Under the pieces are notes generated by a model. It was not told where the DNA came from. It did no database searches and saw only the letters and a program-made list of their open reading frames with translations. A stretch of 64,000 nucleotides of DNA from Flavobacterium cupriresistens. Its GTDB lineage: Bacteria; Bacteroidota; Bacteroidia; Flavobacteriales; Flavobacteriaceae. The stretch spans positions 1,054,001 to 1,118,000 of the forward strand of contig NZ_CP087134.1 of NCBI RefSeq assembly GCF_020911925.1, in the 5' to 3' direction. The stretch's first letter is position 1. Each line of letters begins with the position of its first letter. The translations under genes were made by a program, and so were the position numbers. Shown here piece by piece: positions 1 to 8,531 of the stretch.

Positions 1-1
1 C

Positions 2-133
2 GAAATCACTTTATCTGTGGTTCCTTTCTACTCTGCAGCGCTGGGTGGAATCAAACTCAAAGTACATCCCAACGATTTCGAACAAGTTCAGGAAATCCTA
101 GACAATCTCAACAATCCTTTGAAAATCGTTTGA
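2..133 (+). CDS. C-terminal fragment of a DUF2007-like protein (5' truncated by window edge)
   Basis: Frame 2 is open from the window edge to a TGA at 131-133 and encodes 44 residues ending in PLKIV. The end reads GGIKLKVHPNDFEQVQEILD, which resembles the last strand and helix of DUF2007 (putative signal-transducing protein, GlnB-like fold), where a residue pattern like L-V-P-x-D-x-E-x-A-x-x-I-L is usual. The start and most of the protein lie outside the window, so the family call rests on about 40 residues. Function is unknown for the family. It reads toward the long non-coding region and no clear terminator follows it. Confidence 0.5.
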   Translation, partial: EITLSVVPFYSAALGGIKLKVHPNDFEQVQEILDNLNNPLKIV

Positions 134-710
134 AACAATTTACAATTTCAAAAATCAATTTCAATTACAAATCAATCTGAAAACTCAAATTCAGTTTTTT
201 TCTTTTTAAACTTTCAAAGTTGTCAACATATATTAAATACAACAAAAAAGAAATTTTAAATTTAATTAAATTTTGGTTGTTATTATAGCGTGTTAATAGG
301 TACAATAATTTTATTTTTAAAAGTATTGAAATGAAGTTTCTCTTAGTTATCTAGAGTTATCAACATACTTATATTTTGTTAAAGGATTAGTTTTTAAGAC
401 TTTTTGAATTTTAATTAACAACGGTTGACAACCTAAAATGAATTGATTTTGTAGATAAGTTCATATGTCGATTTTTGTTGAAAATGGTATTTTTGATCTT
501 GATAACTTTTCTAAAAATTCATGAAACTTTATTAGGTTATTTCATTCCGGTTTTGGATTAGGTTTTTTTTTGACACGACCAAAAAAAACTTCTAATTTTC
601 TATCTTTAGTTATTAACAGATAATGTTAATTTAAGGTTAACTGAATATCAATGAATTAGGTTTCAGTATTAACATTCTAAAATTTTAACAAAAACATTGT
701 TTATTCTTAA
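134..710. other. Non-coding AT-rich DNA preceding the repeat array
   Basis: No credible ORF on either strand. Positions 134-200 are low-complexity and built from short variants of AATTTCAAAA and CAATTACAAATC, like a decayed minisatellite. From about 540 the sequence begins to resemble the later repeats (TTATTTCATTCCGG near 537, ACAGATAATGTTAATTTAAGG near 616). One DnaA-box-like TTATCAACA lies at about 357-365, a single mismatch from TTATCCACA. Nothing else recognisable. Confidence 0.5.
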
Positions 711-2095
711 TTGATAATCAGCTTCTTATGGAGATACTAAAATTGTTAATAACGTTAACATTTTGAAATTAAGGCAGTTGTATTAGATGTTTTTTCGCGA
801 CGAATTGCAATAACTTCCACGAATTGAAAAAAGTGTTTATAAAGTGGCTATTTCGATAAATTTTAAAAGAAAAATTGGTAAAAATTGGTGTAATTCGAGG
901 CAAACTTTTCTTTTAAAATTGGTTGAAAATAAAATGTACTACTGATATATTGATAATCAGTAATTTATACAGATGTTGATAATTGTTAATAACGTTAACG
1001 TATTTAATATTAGGTAGTTATTTAGCTTTTTTTTGCCACGAATTACATGAATTACCGCAAATTGAAAAAAAATGTTGATAACGTGTGTATTTCTGTAGTT
1101 TTAAAATAAATATTAGTGAATATTGGTATAATTCGTGGCTAACTTTATATTTTTAAGTTCTTTAATTTAGGGTTTGTTATGTTTAGTATCAATGAGTTAG
1201 ATATAGGTAATAATTAGGATATGATTTAGAATAAAATACACTAATTATGTATTGATTATCAGAGATTTATAGAGATGTTAGCAATTGTTAATAACGTTAA
1301 TTAACTTAAAATAAGATAGTTATATAGTACTTTTATGCCACTAATTGCACTAATTTTCACTAATTGGAAAAAAGTGTTTATCAAATACCTATTTATGTAA
1401 TTTTTAAAAAGAAAAATCAGTGAAAATCGGTGGAATTCGTGTTCAGCTTTACGTTTTAAGCTAGTTTATATTAAAAATGCACTATTTTTATCTTGATTAT
1501 CAGTGATTTATATGGATATTAATAATTGTTAATAACCTTAATGTATTGAAAATTAAATAGTTATTTCATTCCCGAATTTCGTAAAATGCCCATTCCTATA
1601 ATTTTAAAAAGAGGAATTAGTGTAATCCGTGTTGAGCTTTAGGTTTTAAGTTAGTTTATAATAAAAGTGCACTATTTGTATCTTGATTATCAGTGATTTA
1701 TATGGGTATTAATAATTGTTAATAACGTTAAGGTATTGAAAATTAAATAGTTATTTCATTCCCGAATTTCGTAAAATGCCCATTCCTGCAATTTTAAAAA
1801 GAGGAATTAGTGAAAATTAGTGTAATCCGTGTTGAACTTTACGTTTTAAGTTAGTTTATAATAAAACTGTACCGTTTGTATTTTGATTATCAGTGATTTA
1901 TATAGATATTAATAATTGTTAATAACGTTAATATATTGAAAATTAAATAGTTATTTCAGTCAGTAATCGCGCTAATTTTCCCAAATTTCATAAAATGTCT
2001 ATTCCTGTAATTTTAAAAGGAGGAATTAGTGAAAATTAGTGTAATCCATGTTCAACTTTTCTTTTGAAATAGATTTACTTCAAAATTCTTTGGTT
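711..2095. repeat. Six-unit degenerate tandem repeat array, non-coding
   Basis: Six units begin with GATAATCAG or GATTATCAG at 713, 952, 1254, 1495, 1685 and 1885, so the periods are 239, 302, 241, 190 and 200 bp. In each unit GTTAATAACGTTAA (one mismatch in unit 4) starts 32 or 33 bp after the first box: 745, 985, 1287, 1528, 1718, 1918. Units 1-3 then carry a left arm of the GCCACGAATT...CACTAATT type and a right arm that is its approximate inverse. Units 4-6 keep the right arm (GAGGAATTAGTG..., TGTAATCCRTGTT) but the left arm is decayed; they are the most alike and look like the newest copies. No ORF runs through the array. Confidence 0.85.
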
Positions 2096-2102
2096 AAATT
2101 TG
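2095..2102 (+). promoter_or_regulatory. -7 box TAAATTTG upstream of rpiB
   Basis: Matches the Bacteroidetes -7 consensus TAnnTTTG, 28 bp before the rpiB start. No TTTG at the usual 17-23 bp spacing was found, so only half of the promoter is supported. Confidence 0.4.
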
Positions 2103-2129
2103 TGCCACACAACTTAATAGTATTTAAAA

Positions 2130-2558
2130 ATGAAAATCTCGATAGGAAACGATCACGCAGGACCAGAGTATAAAAAAGCAATTGTTGCGATGTTGAAAGC
2201 AAAAGGATATGAAGTAACCAATTATGGAACTGATTCTGAGGATTCTGTTGATTATCCTGATTTTGGACATCCGGTGGCCACTGATGTATCTGAGGGGAAA
2301 GCCGACTTCGGAATTGTAATTTGTGGAAGTGGAAACGGAATAGCAATGACAGCAAACAAACACCAAAAAGTAAGAGCTGGTCTTTGCTGGACTAAAGAAA
2401 TTGCTTATTTAACCCGTTTACATAATGATGCTAACATTGTTAGTATTCCGGCACGTTTTACTTCTATTCCTCAGGCTGTAGAAATAGTTGAAACGTTTTT
2501 AACTACAGCATTTGAAGGTGGAAGACACCAAAATAGAGTGGATAAAATAAGTTGCTAA
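2130..2558 (+). CDS. rpiB: Ribose-5-phosphate isomerase B
   Basis: 142 residues, normal RpiB/LacAB length. The enzyme interconverts ribose 5-phosphate and ribulose 5-phosphate in the non-oxidative pentose phosphate pathway, in the cytoplasm. The N-terminus MKISIGNDHAG carries the phosphate-binding Asp-His pair (D8, H9). VICGSGNGIAM holds the expected active-site Cys at residue 65 and the glycine-rich phosphate loop; ANKH..VRAGLCW and HNDANIVSIPAR are further family signatures. The ATG at 2130 is the only sensible start. It stands alone between the repeat array and an unrelated two-gene unit. A TTGTGGT...ACCACAA hairpin at about 2564-2588 follows without a T-run. Confidence 0.95.
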   Translation: MKISIGNDHAGPEYKKAIVAMLKAKGYEVTNYGTDSEDSVDYPDFGHPVATDVSEGKADFGIVICGSGNGIAMTANKHQKVRAGLCWTKEIAYLTRLHNDANIVSIPARFTSIPQAVEIVETFLTTAFEGGRHQNRVDKISC

Positions 2559-2918
2559 TATATTTTGTGGTATGTTTAAAACCACAATTACAGAAAATAA
2601 ACATTTGGTTATAAAATAGATAAATTGATAGCCGCTTTTGTTAGTGTTTTAACATTAATAATTGTGGCTTTGTCTTTATGATGAAATTGTGCGCTATTTT
2701 GCCCTCAAAAAATTGAATATAAATTTATTGGTTGAATTTTTCTTCTAATACTGTTGCTAAAAGTATAGAGGAGAAAAGTTACTGATCAGTATTCAATATA
2801 AAATATAGAAAAGTAGAAAATTCTTAAGATTTTATAGTTTAAGAAAAATTTTCTGCGGCTATTATTGAAAAAAGTTATTTCAAATAGTAGTTATTTTAAA
2901 GAATATCTTATAAAAAAA
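2559..2918. other. 360-bp intergenic region, essentially featureless
   Basis: Apart from the weak hairpin at about 2564-2588 there is only AT-rich sequence. An in-frame TTG at 2865 would add 18 residues to the next gene but would bury its signal peptide, so it is treated as untranslated. No clear promoter was identified for the following genes. Confidence 0.5.
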
Positions 2919-4784
2919 ATGAAAAAATACATTACAATATTTCTGTTTTCCTTTCAATTGTTTTCTCAGGAAAAGTCTAAAATAAATTTGGCAAGCGAAA
3001 CCATTGTTATTAATTCTGATAATGGTTTAGAAATTGAATCTTTTGTATATGAAAGTAGAGTAGTTTCGAAAAGTAAAAATACAGAAGAATATTCGATTCG
3101 AATTCCATTTGATAGTTTTAATGAGATTTCAGATATTAAAGGATCTACTTTTGTTGTAGAAACTCAAAAAAGAACAGATTTAAATTCTTCATCTGTTCAA
3201 ACATATGATACAAAAATTGAAAATATTTATAAGAGCGATAGTCAATTCAAATATTTTGTACTTCCAAAAGTAGAAGACAACTCGATAATTGAATTCTCTT
3301 ATAAAAGTAAAATTAAACAACCTCGTTTGTTATCCTTTTTTCAATTTCAACATTCAATAAAAACAGAAGCTTCAAAATTTCAAATTAAATGTCCGCCCAG
3401 TATAGAAATTGGGTATAAAGTTTTTGGGAATTACCAAGACAAAATTGTTTTTACCAAAACAAAAAAAGATGGCTTTGATGTTTACACTTGGGAGGCAAAA
3501 GATATTCCGGAGTTTAAAAAGGAAGAAAACATGCCAAGTTTACTATATTTTATGCCACACGTTATTTACTACATCAAAAGTTATACTTATGAAGGTAACA
3601 AAAAGGAACTATTAGGCACACCGGAAAGATTATATGAATGGTATTTTTCACTTTTAAAAGATATTAATAAAACAGATCAAACAGTTTTAAAAAACAAAAC
3701 ATTAGATATAATAAAAGATAAAAAAACTGATTTTGAGAAAGCTAAAGCAATTTATCAATGGGTGCAACAAAATATGCATTATGTTGCTTTTGAAGATGGA
3801 ATGGAAGGTTTTATTCCCAGAGATGCCGGAGCTGTTTATCAAAAATTATATGGTGATTGTAAGGACATGGCCAATATTTTGAATCAAATGCTGCGATATG
3901 CAAATTTAGATTCTAATATTACCTGGATCGGAACTCGTGGGAAACCTTACACCTATGCCGAAGTTCCAACTCCTTTGGTTGATAATCACATGATAACGAA
4001 TGTTGTTATTGATGGTAAAAGTTATTTTTTGGATGCAACAGATAAATTTTGCCCTTTTACATTTCCTTCTCCTTTTATACAAGGAAAAGAAGCTTTAATA
4101 GGTGGTAAAACGGAAAATGATTTTAAATTAGAGATTGTTCCGCAAGTCGAATCCGATAAGAATAAAGTGGCAATTTTTATGAAATTGAATATCGAAAATA
4201 ATCATATTTTAGGAGATGTAAGTGCAACAGTTTCAGGACTAAAAAAAAGTGAATTATTAAATAATCTTTCAGCGTACAATCAAAAAGGAAATGAAATTTG
4301 GAAAAATACGGTTACAGCTTATAATCAAAAAATACAATTAGAAATAAAGGAATTACAAAAGAATGATTATCAAGAACTTCCTTCAAAAGTAAATTTTAAA
4401 TTAAAATTAGAAGACGGAGTAAAAGATGTTAATGGTAAATTATTATTAAAACCGATATTAGTTTTTCCTTTAAAAGAAAGTTTAATAGATGTAGAAAACA
4501 GAAAACTTTCAATAGAAAATAGTTTTACTTATGTATACGAAATCCAATATGAGTATGAATTACCTTCAAACTATAAAGTTGAATTTTTGCCGGAAAGTGT
4601 AAAAACAGAAAATGATTTAGGAAGTTTTGCCATTCAATACAAAGTACAGAAAAACACAATCAATGTAACACAAAGGGTTGAACATAAAAAATTATTGCTA
4701 GAAACTAAAGATTTTGTGTTATGGAATTCTTTTATAAAAGCAGTAATTAAACAATACAATCAATCTATAATTCTTTCAAAATGA
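2919..4784 (+). CDS. Secreted DUF3857/transglutaminase-like protein, catalytic triad intact
   Basis: 621 residues from the ATG at 2919, chosen because it begins directly with the signal peptide (MKKYITIFLFSFQLFSQ). Residues about 25-220 look like DUF3857. A transglutaminase-like core follows, with Cys314 in YGDCKDM, His357 in VDNHMIT and Asp372 in FLDATD, the papain-like triad of this superfamily. The C-terminal third is a beta-rich domain. Such proteins in Bacteroidetes are predicted periplasmic or surface proteins of unknown substrate; cross-linking, peptidase and amidase activities are all possible. It overlaps the next gene by four bases (ATGA), so the two are probably translationally coupled. 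Confidence 0.85.
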   Translation: MKKYITIFLFSFQLFSQEKSKINLASETIVINSDNGLEIESFVYESRVVSKSKNTEEYSIRIPFDSFNEISDIKGSTFVVETQKRTDLNSSSVQTYDTKIENIYKSDSQFKYFVLPKVEDNSIIEFSYKSKIKQPRLLSFFQFQHSIKTEASKFQIKCPPSIEIGYKVFGNYQDKIVFTKTKKDGFDVYTWEAKDIPEFKKEENMPSLLYFMPHVIYYIKSYTYEGNKKELLGTPERLYEWYFSLLKDINKTDQTVLKNKTLDIIKDKKTDFEKAKAIYQWVQQNMHYVAFEDGMEGFIPRDAGAVYQKLYGDCKDMANILNQMLRYANLDSNITWIGTRGKPYTYAEVPTPLVDNHMITNVVIDGKSYFLDATDKFCPFTFPSPFIQGKEALIGGKTENDFKLEIVPQVESDKNKVAIFMKLNIENNHILGDVSATVSGLKKSELLNNLSAYNQKGNEIWKNTVTAYNQKIQLEIKELQKNDYQELPSKVNFKLKLEDGVKDVNGKLLLKPILVFPLKESLIDVENRKLSIENSFTYVYEIQYEYELPSNYKVEFLPESVKTENDLGSFAIQYKVQKNTINVTQRVEHKKLLLETKDFVLWNSFIKAVIKQYNQSIILSK

Positions 4785-6694
4785 TAAAAAAAATTACCTT
4801 AATTCTTGTCTTATTTTTTTCTGTTCACAGTTATTCGCAAGAAATAAAAAATTACGCATGGGATGAAAAACCTATTTTTAATGAAATTCCGGAAGAATAT
4901 AAAAATCAACCCGCAATAGTTCTTTTTGATAAACGTTGGATACATACGCGAGTAGGATATTATGCCTTTGCTACTTTTGCAATGAACCACACTGCAATAA
5001 AAATTAATAAAGCGGAGGAAATTAATAAATACAATAAGATTAAAGCTCAAGATAATGGGTATATCAGAGATGTTAGGGATTTTCATGCACGTGTTATAAA
5101 ACCTAATGGAGATATAAAAATATTACCTGAGGATAAAATTATTGAAACTGAGATCGATAAAGTAAAATCGATTGTTTTTGAAGGTGTCGAAGCTGGAGAT
5201 ATTTTAGAGTATTATTTTATTGTAAAAGAAAGTCCATCTTCGTATGGAGTTGAAATTTTTCAAAAAGATATTCCCGTTTTATTAGCTGAGTTTACCACTA
5301 CAAAAGATGGAGTAACGTTCAACACTTTCGCTTCATCAGAATTTGAAATGAGCAATTTTAATGGCAAAACCATTGCAAAAGCTTCAAATATTCCTCCATA
5401 TAAAGAAGAGGCAAATGCGCGAAATGTAAAGAATTTAATAAAATTAATTTATATGGTTTCTACACCACCGGTAGATACATATAGGTGGAATTATTTTTTA
5501 CCTACTTATTATAAGAAGCCATTTTTTCAATATTTCAAAAAAAATCAAGCTCGTGATTTTATAGAAAAATTGAATATTAATAGTCTATCAACGGAAGAAA
5601 AGTTAATTACAATAGATAATTATATAAAAGAGAATTTTGATTTTGTTTGGAGAGGAGAAACAGCCAAAAAGATAACGAATTTGAACGATGGAAAACAAAA
5701 ATTGAAGTCAAGTGATCTTTTTGAATTGTATGGATTTGTATTAAAAGAATCAAAAATCCAATACGAAGTTGTTGTTGGTATGTCCAGATTTTTAGGTGAA
5801 GTAGAAGGAGAAAGGTTTGTCTTGCCATTGTCACATGAGTTTATGTATTATATTCCGGAGACAAGGAAATTTTTATCTCCTTATGAGAAATATTTAAGTT
5901 ATGGTTATCCAATGTATGAAATACAAGGATCAAAAGGGGTATCTTATAATCCAGCTCAAAAAGGAAATATAATTTCCAGAATTACTTTTCCAATAGCTCC
6001 CGCTGAATATACTGTAAACGAATCACAAAGTACGGTTTCGCTCTCAGAAGATCTGACTACTGCAACAATAGAAAAAACATATTCAAGCAGCGGGTATGAT
6101 GGACAAATGTATAGAAATTGGATAAAATATCTTAAAGAAAATAAAGACGAAAAAGAACTCGTTGAAGCAATTAAGACGAAAACATTTGGGGATAAATTTA
6201 ATTTAAAAATAACTACTTACAGCTTCGAAAATCAAGAATTTAAGTATAATTATATCAATACACCTTATGTTATAAAAGTTAAGGCCGAAGCTGAGGAGTC
6301 TTTAATTGAAAATGCTGGTAATCTAGTTTTGGTTAATCTTGGAAAAATAATCGGTAGCCATATTAATTTATACCAAGAAACGGAAAGAAAATGGGATGTT
6401 GATCTAGGTTGTGCCAAAACTTTTAGGCATAAAATAATTTTTGATATTCCAAATGGTTACGAAGTAGAGAGTTTTAAGGACTTGATAATAGATAAAAAAA
6501 TGGAAGGGGACGCAAGTAAAAACTGTTCTTTTAAATCTATTGCTAAAATAGAAGGAAACCAATTAATAGTTGAGGTTTTTGAAATCTATAATTCAATTAA
6601 TTATCCAAAAGAATTATATCAAGATTATAGAATGGTTGTTAATGCAGCTTCAGATTTTACAAAAGCATCAGTAGTTTTGAGGCCAAAGAAATAA
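4781..6694 (+). CDS. Secreted DUF3857 protein with degenerate transglutaminase-like domain
   Basis: 637 residues with a signal peptide (MIKKITLILVLFFSVHSYSQ). The N-terminal half is DUF3857-like (RDFHARVIKPNGDIKILPED, EAGDILEYYF). The middle aligns with the transglutaminase core of the upstream protein, but where that has GDCKD this has LKSSD (Ser310-Ser311 near residue 310), and FLDATD is replaced by FLSPYEK. The Cys and Asp of the triad therefore appear lost while a His (LSHEFMYY) remains. It starts within the stop of the upstream gene. I infer a non-catalytic partner of that protein, acting outside the cytoplasmic membrane. Confidence 0.8.
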   Translation: MIKKITLILVLFFSVHSYSQEIKNYAWDEKPIFNEIPEEYKNQPAIVLFDKRWIHTRVGYYAFATFAMNHTAIKINKAEEINKYNKIKAQDNGYIRDVRDFHARVIKPNGDIKILPEDKIIETEIDKVKSIVFEGVEAGDILEYYFIVKESPSSYGVEIFQKDIPVLLAEFTTTKDGVTFNTFASSEFEMSNFNGKTIAKASNIPPYKEEANARNVKNLIKLIYMVSTPPVDTYRWNYFLPTYYKKPFFQYFKKNQARDFIEKLNINSLSTEEKLITIDNYIKENFDFVWRGETAKKITNLNDGKQKLKSSDLFELYGFVLKESKIQYEVVVGMSRFLGEVEGERFVLPLSHEFMYYIPETRKFLSPYEKYLSYGYPMYEIQGSKGVSYNPAQKGNIISRITFPIAPAEYTVNESQSTVSLSEDLTTATIEKTYSSSGYDGQMYRNWIKYLKENKDEKELVEAIKTKTFGDKFNLKITTYSFENQEFKYNYINTPYVIKVKAEAEESLIENAGNLVLVNLGKIIGSHINLYQETERKWDVDLGCAKTFRHKIIFDIPNGYEVESFKDLIIDKKMEGDASKNCSFKSIAKIEGNQLIVEVFEIYNSINYPKELYQDYRMVVNAASDFTKASVVLRPKK

Positions 6695-6754
6695 GTTTCA
6701 ACACAAAAACGGGTAAATAAACTATAATTATCTAAAAATTTGAATACTAATTAT

Positions 6755-7024
6755 TTAGATTTTGTTAGTTAGTTTAAGAAAGAGTGCTAAAATTTGAAGC
6801 AATATAATTATCAAAAACTTTACAATAAAAGAGGTTTTACTCGTTTTATGTCTAAACAATATCATTGCCAGTAATAATCCGACTGAGCCGCCAATTAAGG
6901 CCACTGTAAACAATGTATTTTCGGAAATTCTGCGTTTATTTTTGATTGCCAGGTATTTATCATATCCAGCGATGAGAAAAGTGAGACTGTTTACAATTAA
7001 AAAATAGAGTAATAAAACTTTCAT
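6755..7024 (-). CDS. DUF1294 family small membrane protein
   Basis: 89 residues with about three membrane segments (residues 3-20, 38-58, 68-84). The signature of DUF1294 is visible: YDKYLAIKNKRRISE, then GGSVGLLLAM, then FRHKTSKTSF. The function of the family is unknown; some members are fused to cold-shock domains, which is not the case here. It is transcribed away from fic, and a minus-strand -7 box TATCTTTG lies 18-25 bp upstream. It converges on the DUF3857 gene pair. Confidence 0.85.
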   Translation of the reverse strand: MKVLLLYFLIVNSLTFLIAGYDKYLAIKNKRRISENTLFTVALIGGSVGLLLAMILFRHKTSKTSFIVKFLIIILLQILALFLKLTNKI

Positions 7025-7041
7025 GGGACTAAAATTAGAAA

Positions 7042-7049
7042 CAAAGATA
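7042..7049 (-). promoter_or_regulatory. -7 box TATCTTTG for the DUF1294 gene
   Basis: CAAAGATA on the plus strand reads TATCTTTG on the minus strand, matching TAnnTTTG and lying 18 bp before the DUF1294 start. No convincing -33 TTTG was found. Confidence 0.45.
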
Positions 7050-7103
7050 TCATTTAGTGAAAGGAATAATAAGGTCTGATTTTGATTTTAAAAAAGGAGA
7101 ATA

Positions 7104-7156
7104 AAATTAGTAAAAAATGCGAGATTTGTCTTGAATCTCGCATTTTTTACTAATTT
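7104..7156. repeat. Perfect 23-bp inverted repeat upstream of fic
   Basis: The left arm 7104-7126 (core ATGCGAGATT) and the right arm 7134-7156 (core AATCTCGCAT) are exact reverse complements, with a 7-base loop TGTCTTG. The right arm ends 17 bp before the fic ATG. It sits in the divergent region between DUF1294 and fic, where a terminator is not expected. A degenerate version of the same core follows the fic stop at 8471-8507. It may be an operator, a 5'-UTR hairpin or a cassette boundary. Confidence 0.8.
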
Positions 7157-7173
7157 AGTATAAAAATAGTTTT

Positions 7174-8472
7174 ATGTTAGAGCATGCACCCATATCGAAA
7201 TATGACACTAGCACTATCGATTTGCTTAAGCAACTTACATTATCAGGTGAATTGAAGGAGATTAATGATGACTATTTGTATTGGGATAAAGTAAAATATA
7301 AAACCAAATCAATTGAACCTGAACAGTATTGGAATGCTGTTAAATTATCCAGATCGTTCAATAAACAAAATATTCTGTTTGGAACCTATCAGTTTAATTT
7401 TAATGTTACGGATTATATTCTAAGACTTTTGCATCATTTTGATTTAAATATCGGAGGTAATTTAGGGAGTAATGTAGGTATAACAGAAACGGATAAGAAT
7501 AAGTTCTTGATAAGTTCAATAATGGAAGAAGCTATTTCCAGTAGCCAAATGGAAGGTGCAAATACCACGCGAAAAGCTGCCAAGGAGATGATCCAAAAAG
7601 AACGGAAGCCAAAAAATAAATCAGAGCAGATGATTATGAACAATTATGCTACAATGAAGTATATTGTTCAGCATAAAAATGATGATTTAACGCCGGAAAA
7701 ACTTCTTTTTATTCATAGGCTAATAGCTAATAATACTTTAGATTCCATTGAAGAGGAGGGGAAATTCAGAGAGAATAATGATATTTATGTTGTAAATTAT
7801 TCTAATAGTGAAATAGTTCATATACCTCCAAAAAAGGAAGAAATTGAAGTAATAATGAATGATTTATGTGTCTTTTTTAATGAAGAACAAAAAACATTTA
7901 TTCATCCAATAATTAAAGGTATTATCATTCATTTTATGATCGGCTGGATACATCCATTTACAGATGGAAACGGAAGAACAGCACGTGCCCTATTTTATTG
8001 GTACATGCTTAAAAATGGGTATTGGCTTACAGAATATTTAACTATTTCAACAATTATAAAAGACACAAAAATTCAATACGAGAAAGCTTTTTTATATTCA
8101 GAAATAGATCAAAACGATCTTACTTATTTTATTACGTATCACATAAAAACAATGGAAAAAGCTTTTATTGCTTTGAAAGAGTATATTAGCAGAAAACAAA
8201 ATGAAGTGATTCAGGCAGCAAAATTTGTTAAAATACCGAACGTAAATGATCGTCAGGCTCAAATTTTAAAAATTTTAAATGAAGATTCGGATCGAGTTTT
8301 AAGTAGTAAAGAAATGGAAAACAGGTTTGGAATATCAAATTTTACCGCAAGATCAGATCTTAACAACCTTGAAAGTTTAGGTTTTCTCGAAAAAATACAA
8401 GTGAACAAAATAAAACACAATTTTATAAAAGCGAAACAGTTTAATAAAATTTTAAAATCTTATAAATTATAA
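7174..8472 (+). CDS. Fic domain protein with inhibitory motif and C-terminal winged helix
   Basis: 432 residues. The Fic core motif HPFTDGNGRTAR begins at His260, the catalytic base; Fic proteins transfer AMP or another phosphate-linked moiety from a nucleotide to a target hydroxyl. The inhibitory helix motif S-x3-E-G is at S123-E127-G128 (SSQMEGANTT), upstream of the core as in class II self-inhibited enzymes. Residues about 365-432 form a winged-helix-like segment (LSSKEMENRFGISNFTARSD, then LESLGFLEK), suggesting DNA binding. The ATG at 7174 follows a perfect inverted repeat. No separate antitoxin gene is adjacent. Target unknown. Confidence 0.92.
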   Translation: MLEHAPISKYDTSTIDLLKQLTLSGELKEINDDYLYWDKVKYKTKSIEPEQYWNAVKLSRSFNKQNILFGTYQFNFNVTDYILRLLHHFDLNIGGNLGSNVGITETDKNKFLISSIMEEAISSSQMEGANTTRKAAKEMIQKERKPKNKSEQMIMNNYATMKYIVQHKNDDLTPEKLLFIHRLIANNTLDSIEEEGKFRENNDIYVVNYSNSEIVHIPPKKEEIEVIMNDLCVFFNEEQKTFIHPIIKGIIIHFMIGWIHPFTDGNGRTARALFYWYMLKNGYWLTEYLTISTIIKDTKIQYEKAFLYSEIDQNDLTYFITYHIKTMEKAFIALKEYISRKQNEVIQAAKFVKIPNVNDRQAQILKILNEDSDRVLSSKEMENRFGISNFTARSDLNNLESLGFLEKIQVNKIKHNFIKAKQFNKILKSYKL

Positions 8473-8518
8473 AAATTACGAGATTCTTGTTAAATCTCGC
8501 AGTTTTTATATCTTTTTT
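8471..8518 (+). terminator. Hairpin after fic, related to the upstream inverted repeat
   Basis: ACGAGATT-CTTGTTA-AATCTCGC forms a 7-bp core stem extended by A:T pairs, followed by TTTTTATATCTTTTTT. It can end fic transcription before tex. Its core matches the 7104-7156 repeat in sequence and loop size. Confidence 0.6.
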
Positions 8519-8531
8519 AAAACAATAAATA

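Noticed and set aside
134..1140. Possible replication origin (three TTATCAACA/TGTTGATAA boxes near 357, 973 and 1073)
   Set aside because: Each differs from TTATCCACA by one base, such words are expected often in AT-rich DNA, and no dnaA, dnaN or other origin-associated gene is present. A GC-skew plot would be needed to reopen this.
711..2095. Possible CRISPR array
   Set aside because: Periods of 190-302 bp, degenerate units, no short exact repeat with equal spacers, and no cas genes nearby.
2865..2918. 18-residue N-terminal extension of the first transglutaminase-like protein from TTG at 2865
   Set aside because: It would place a hydrophilic segment before the signal peptide; the ATG at 2919 starts it directly.
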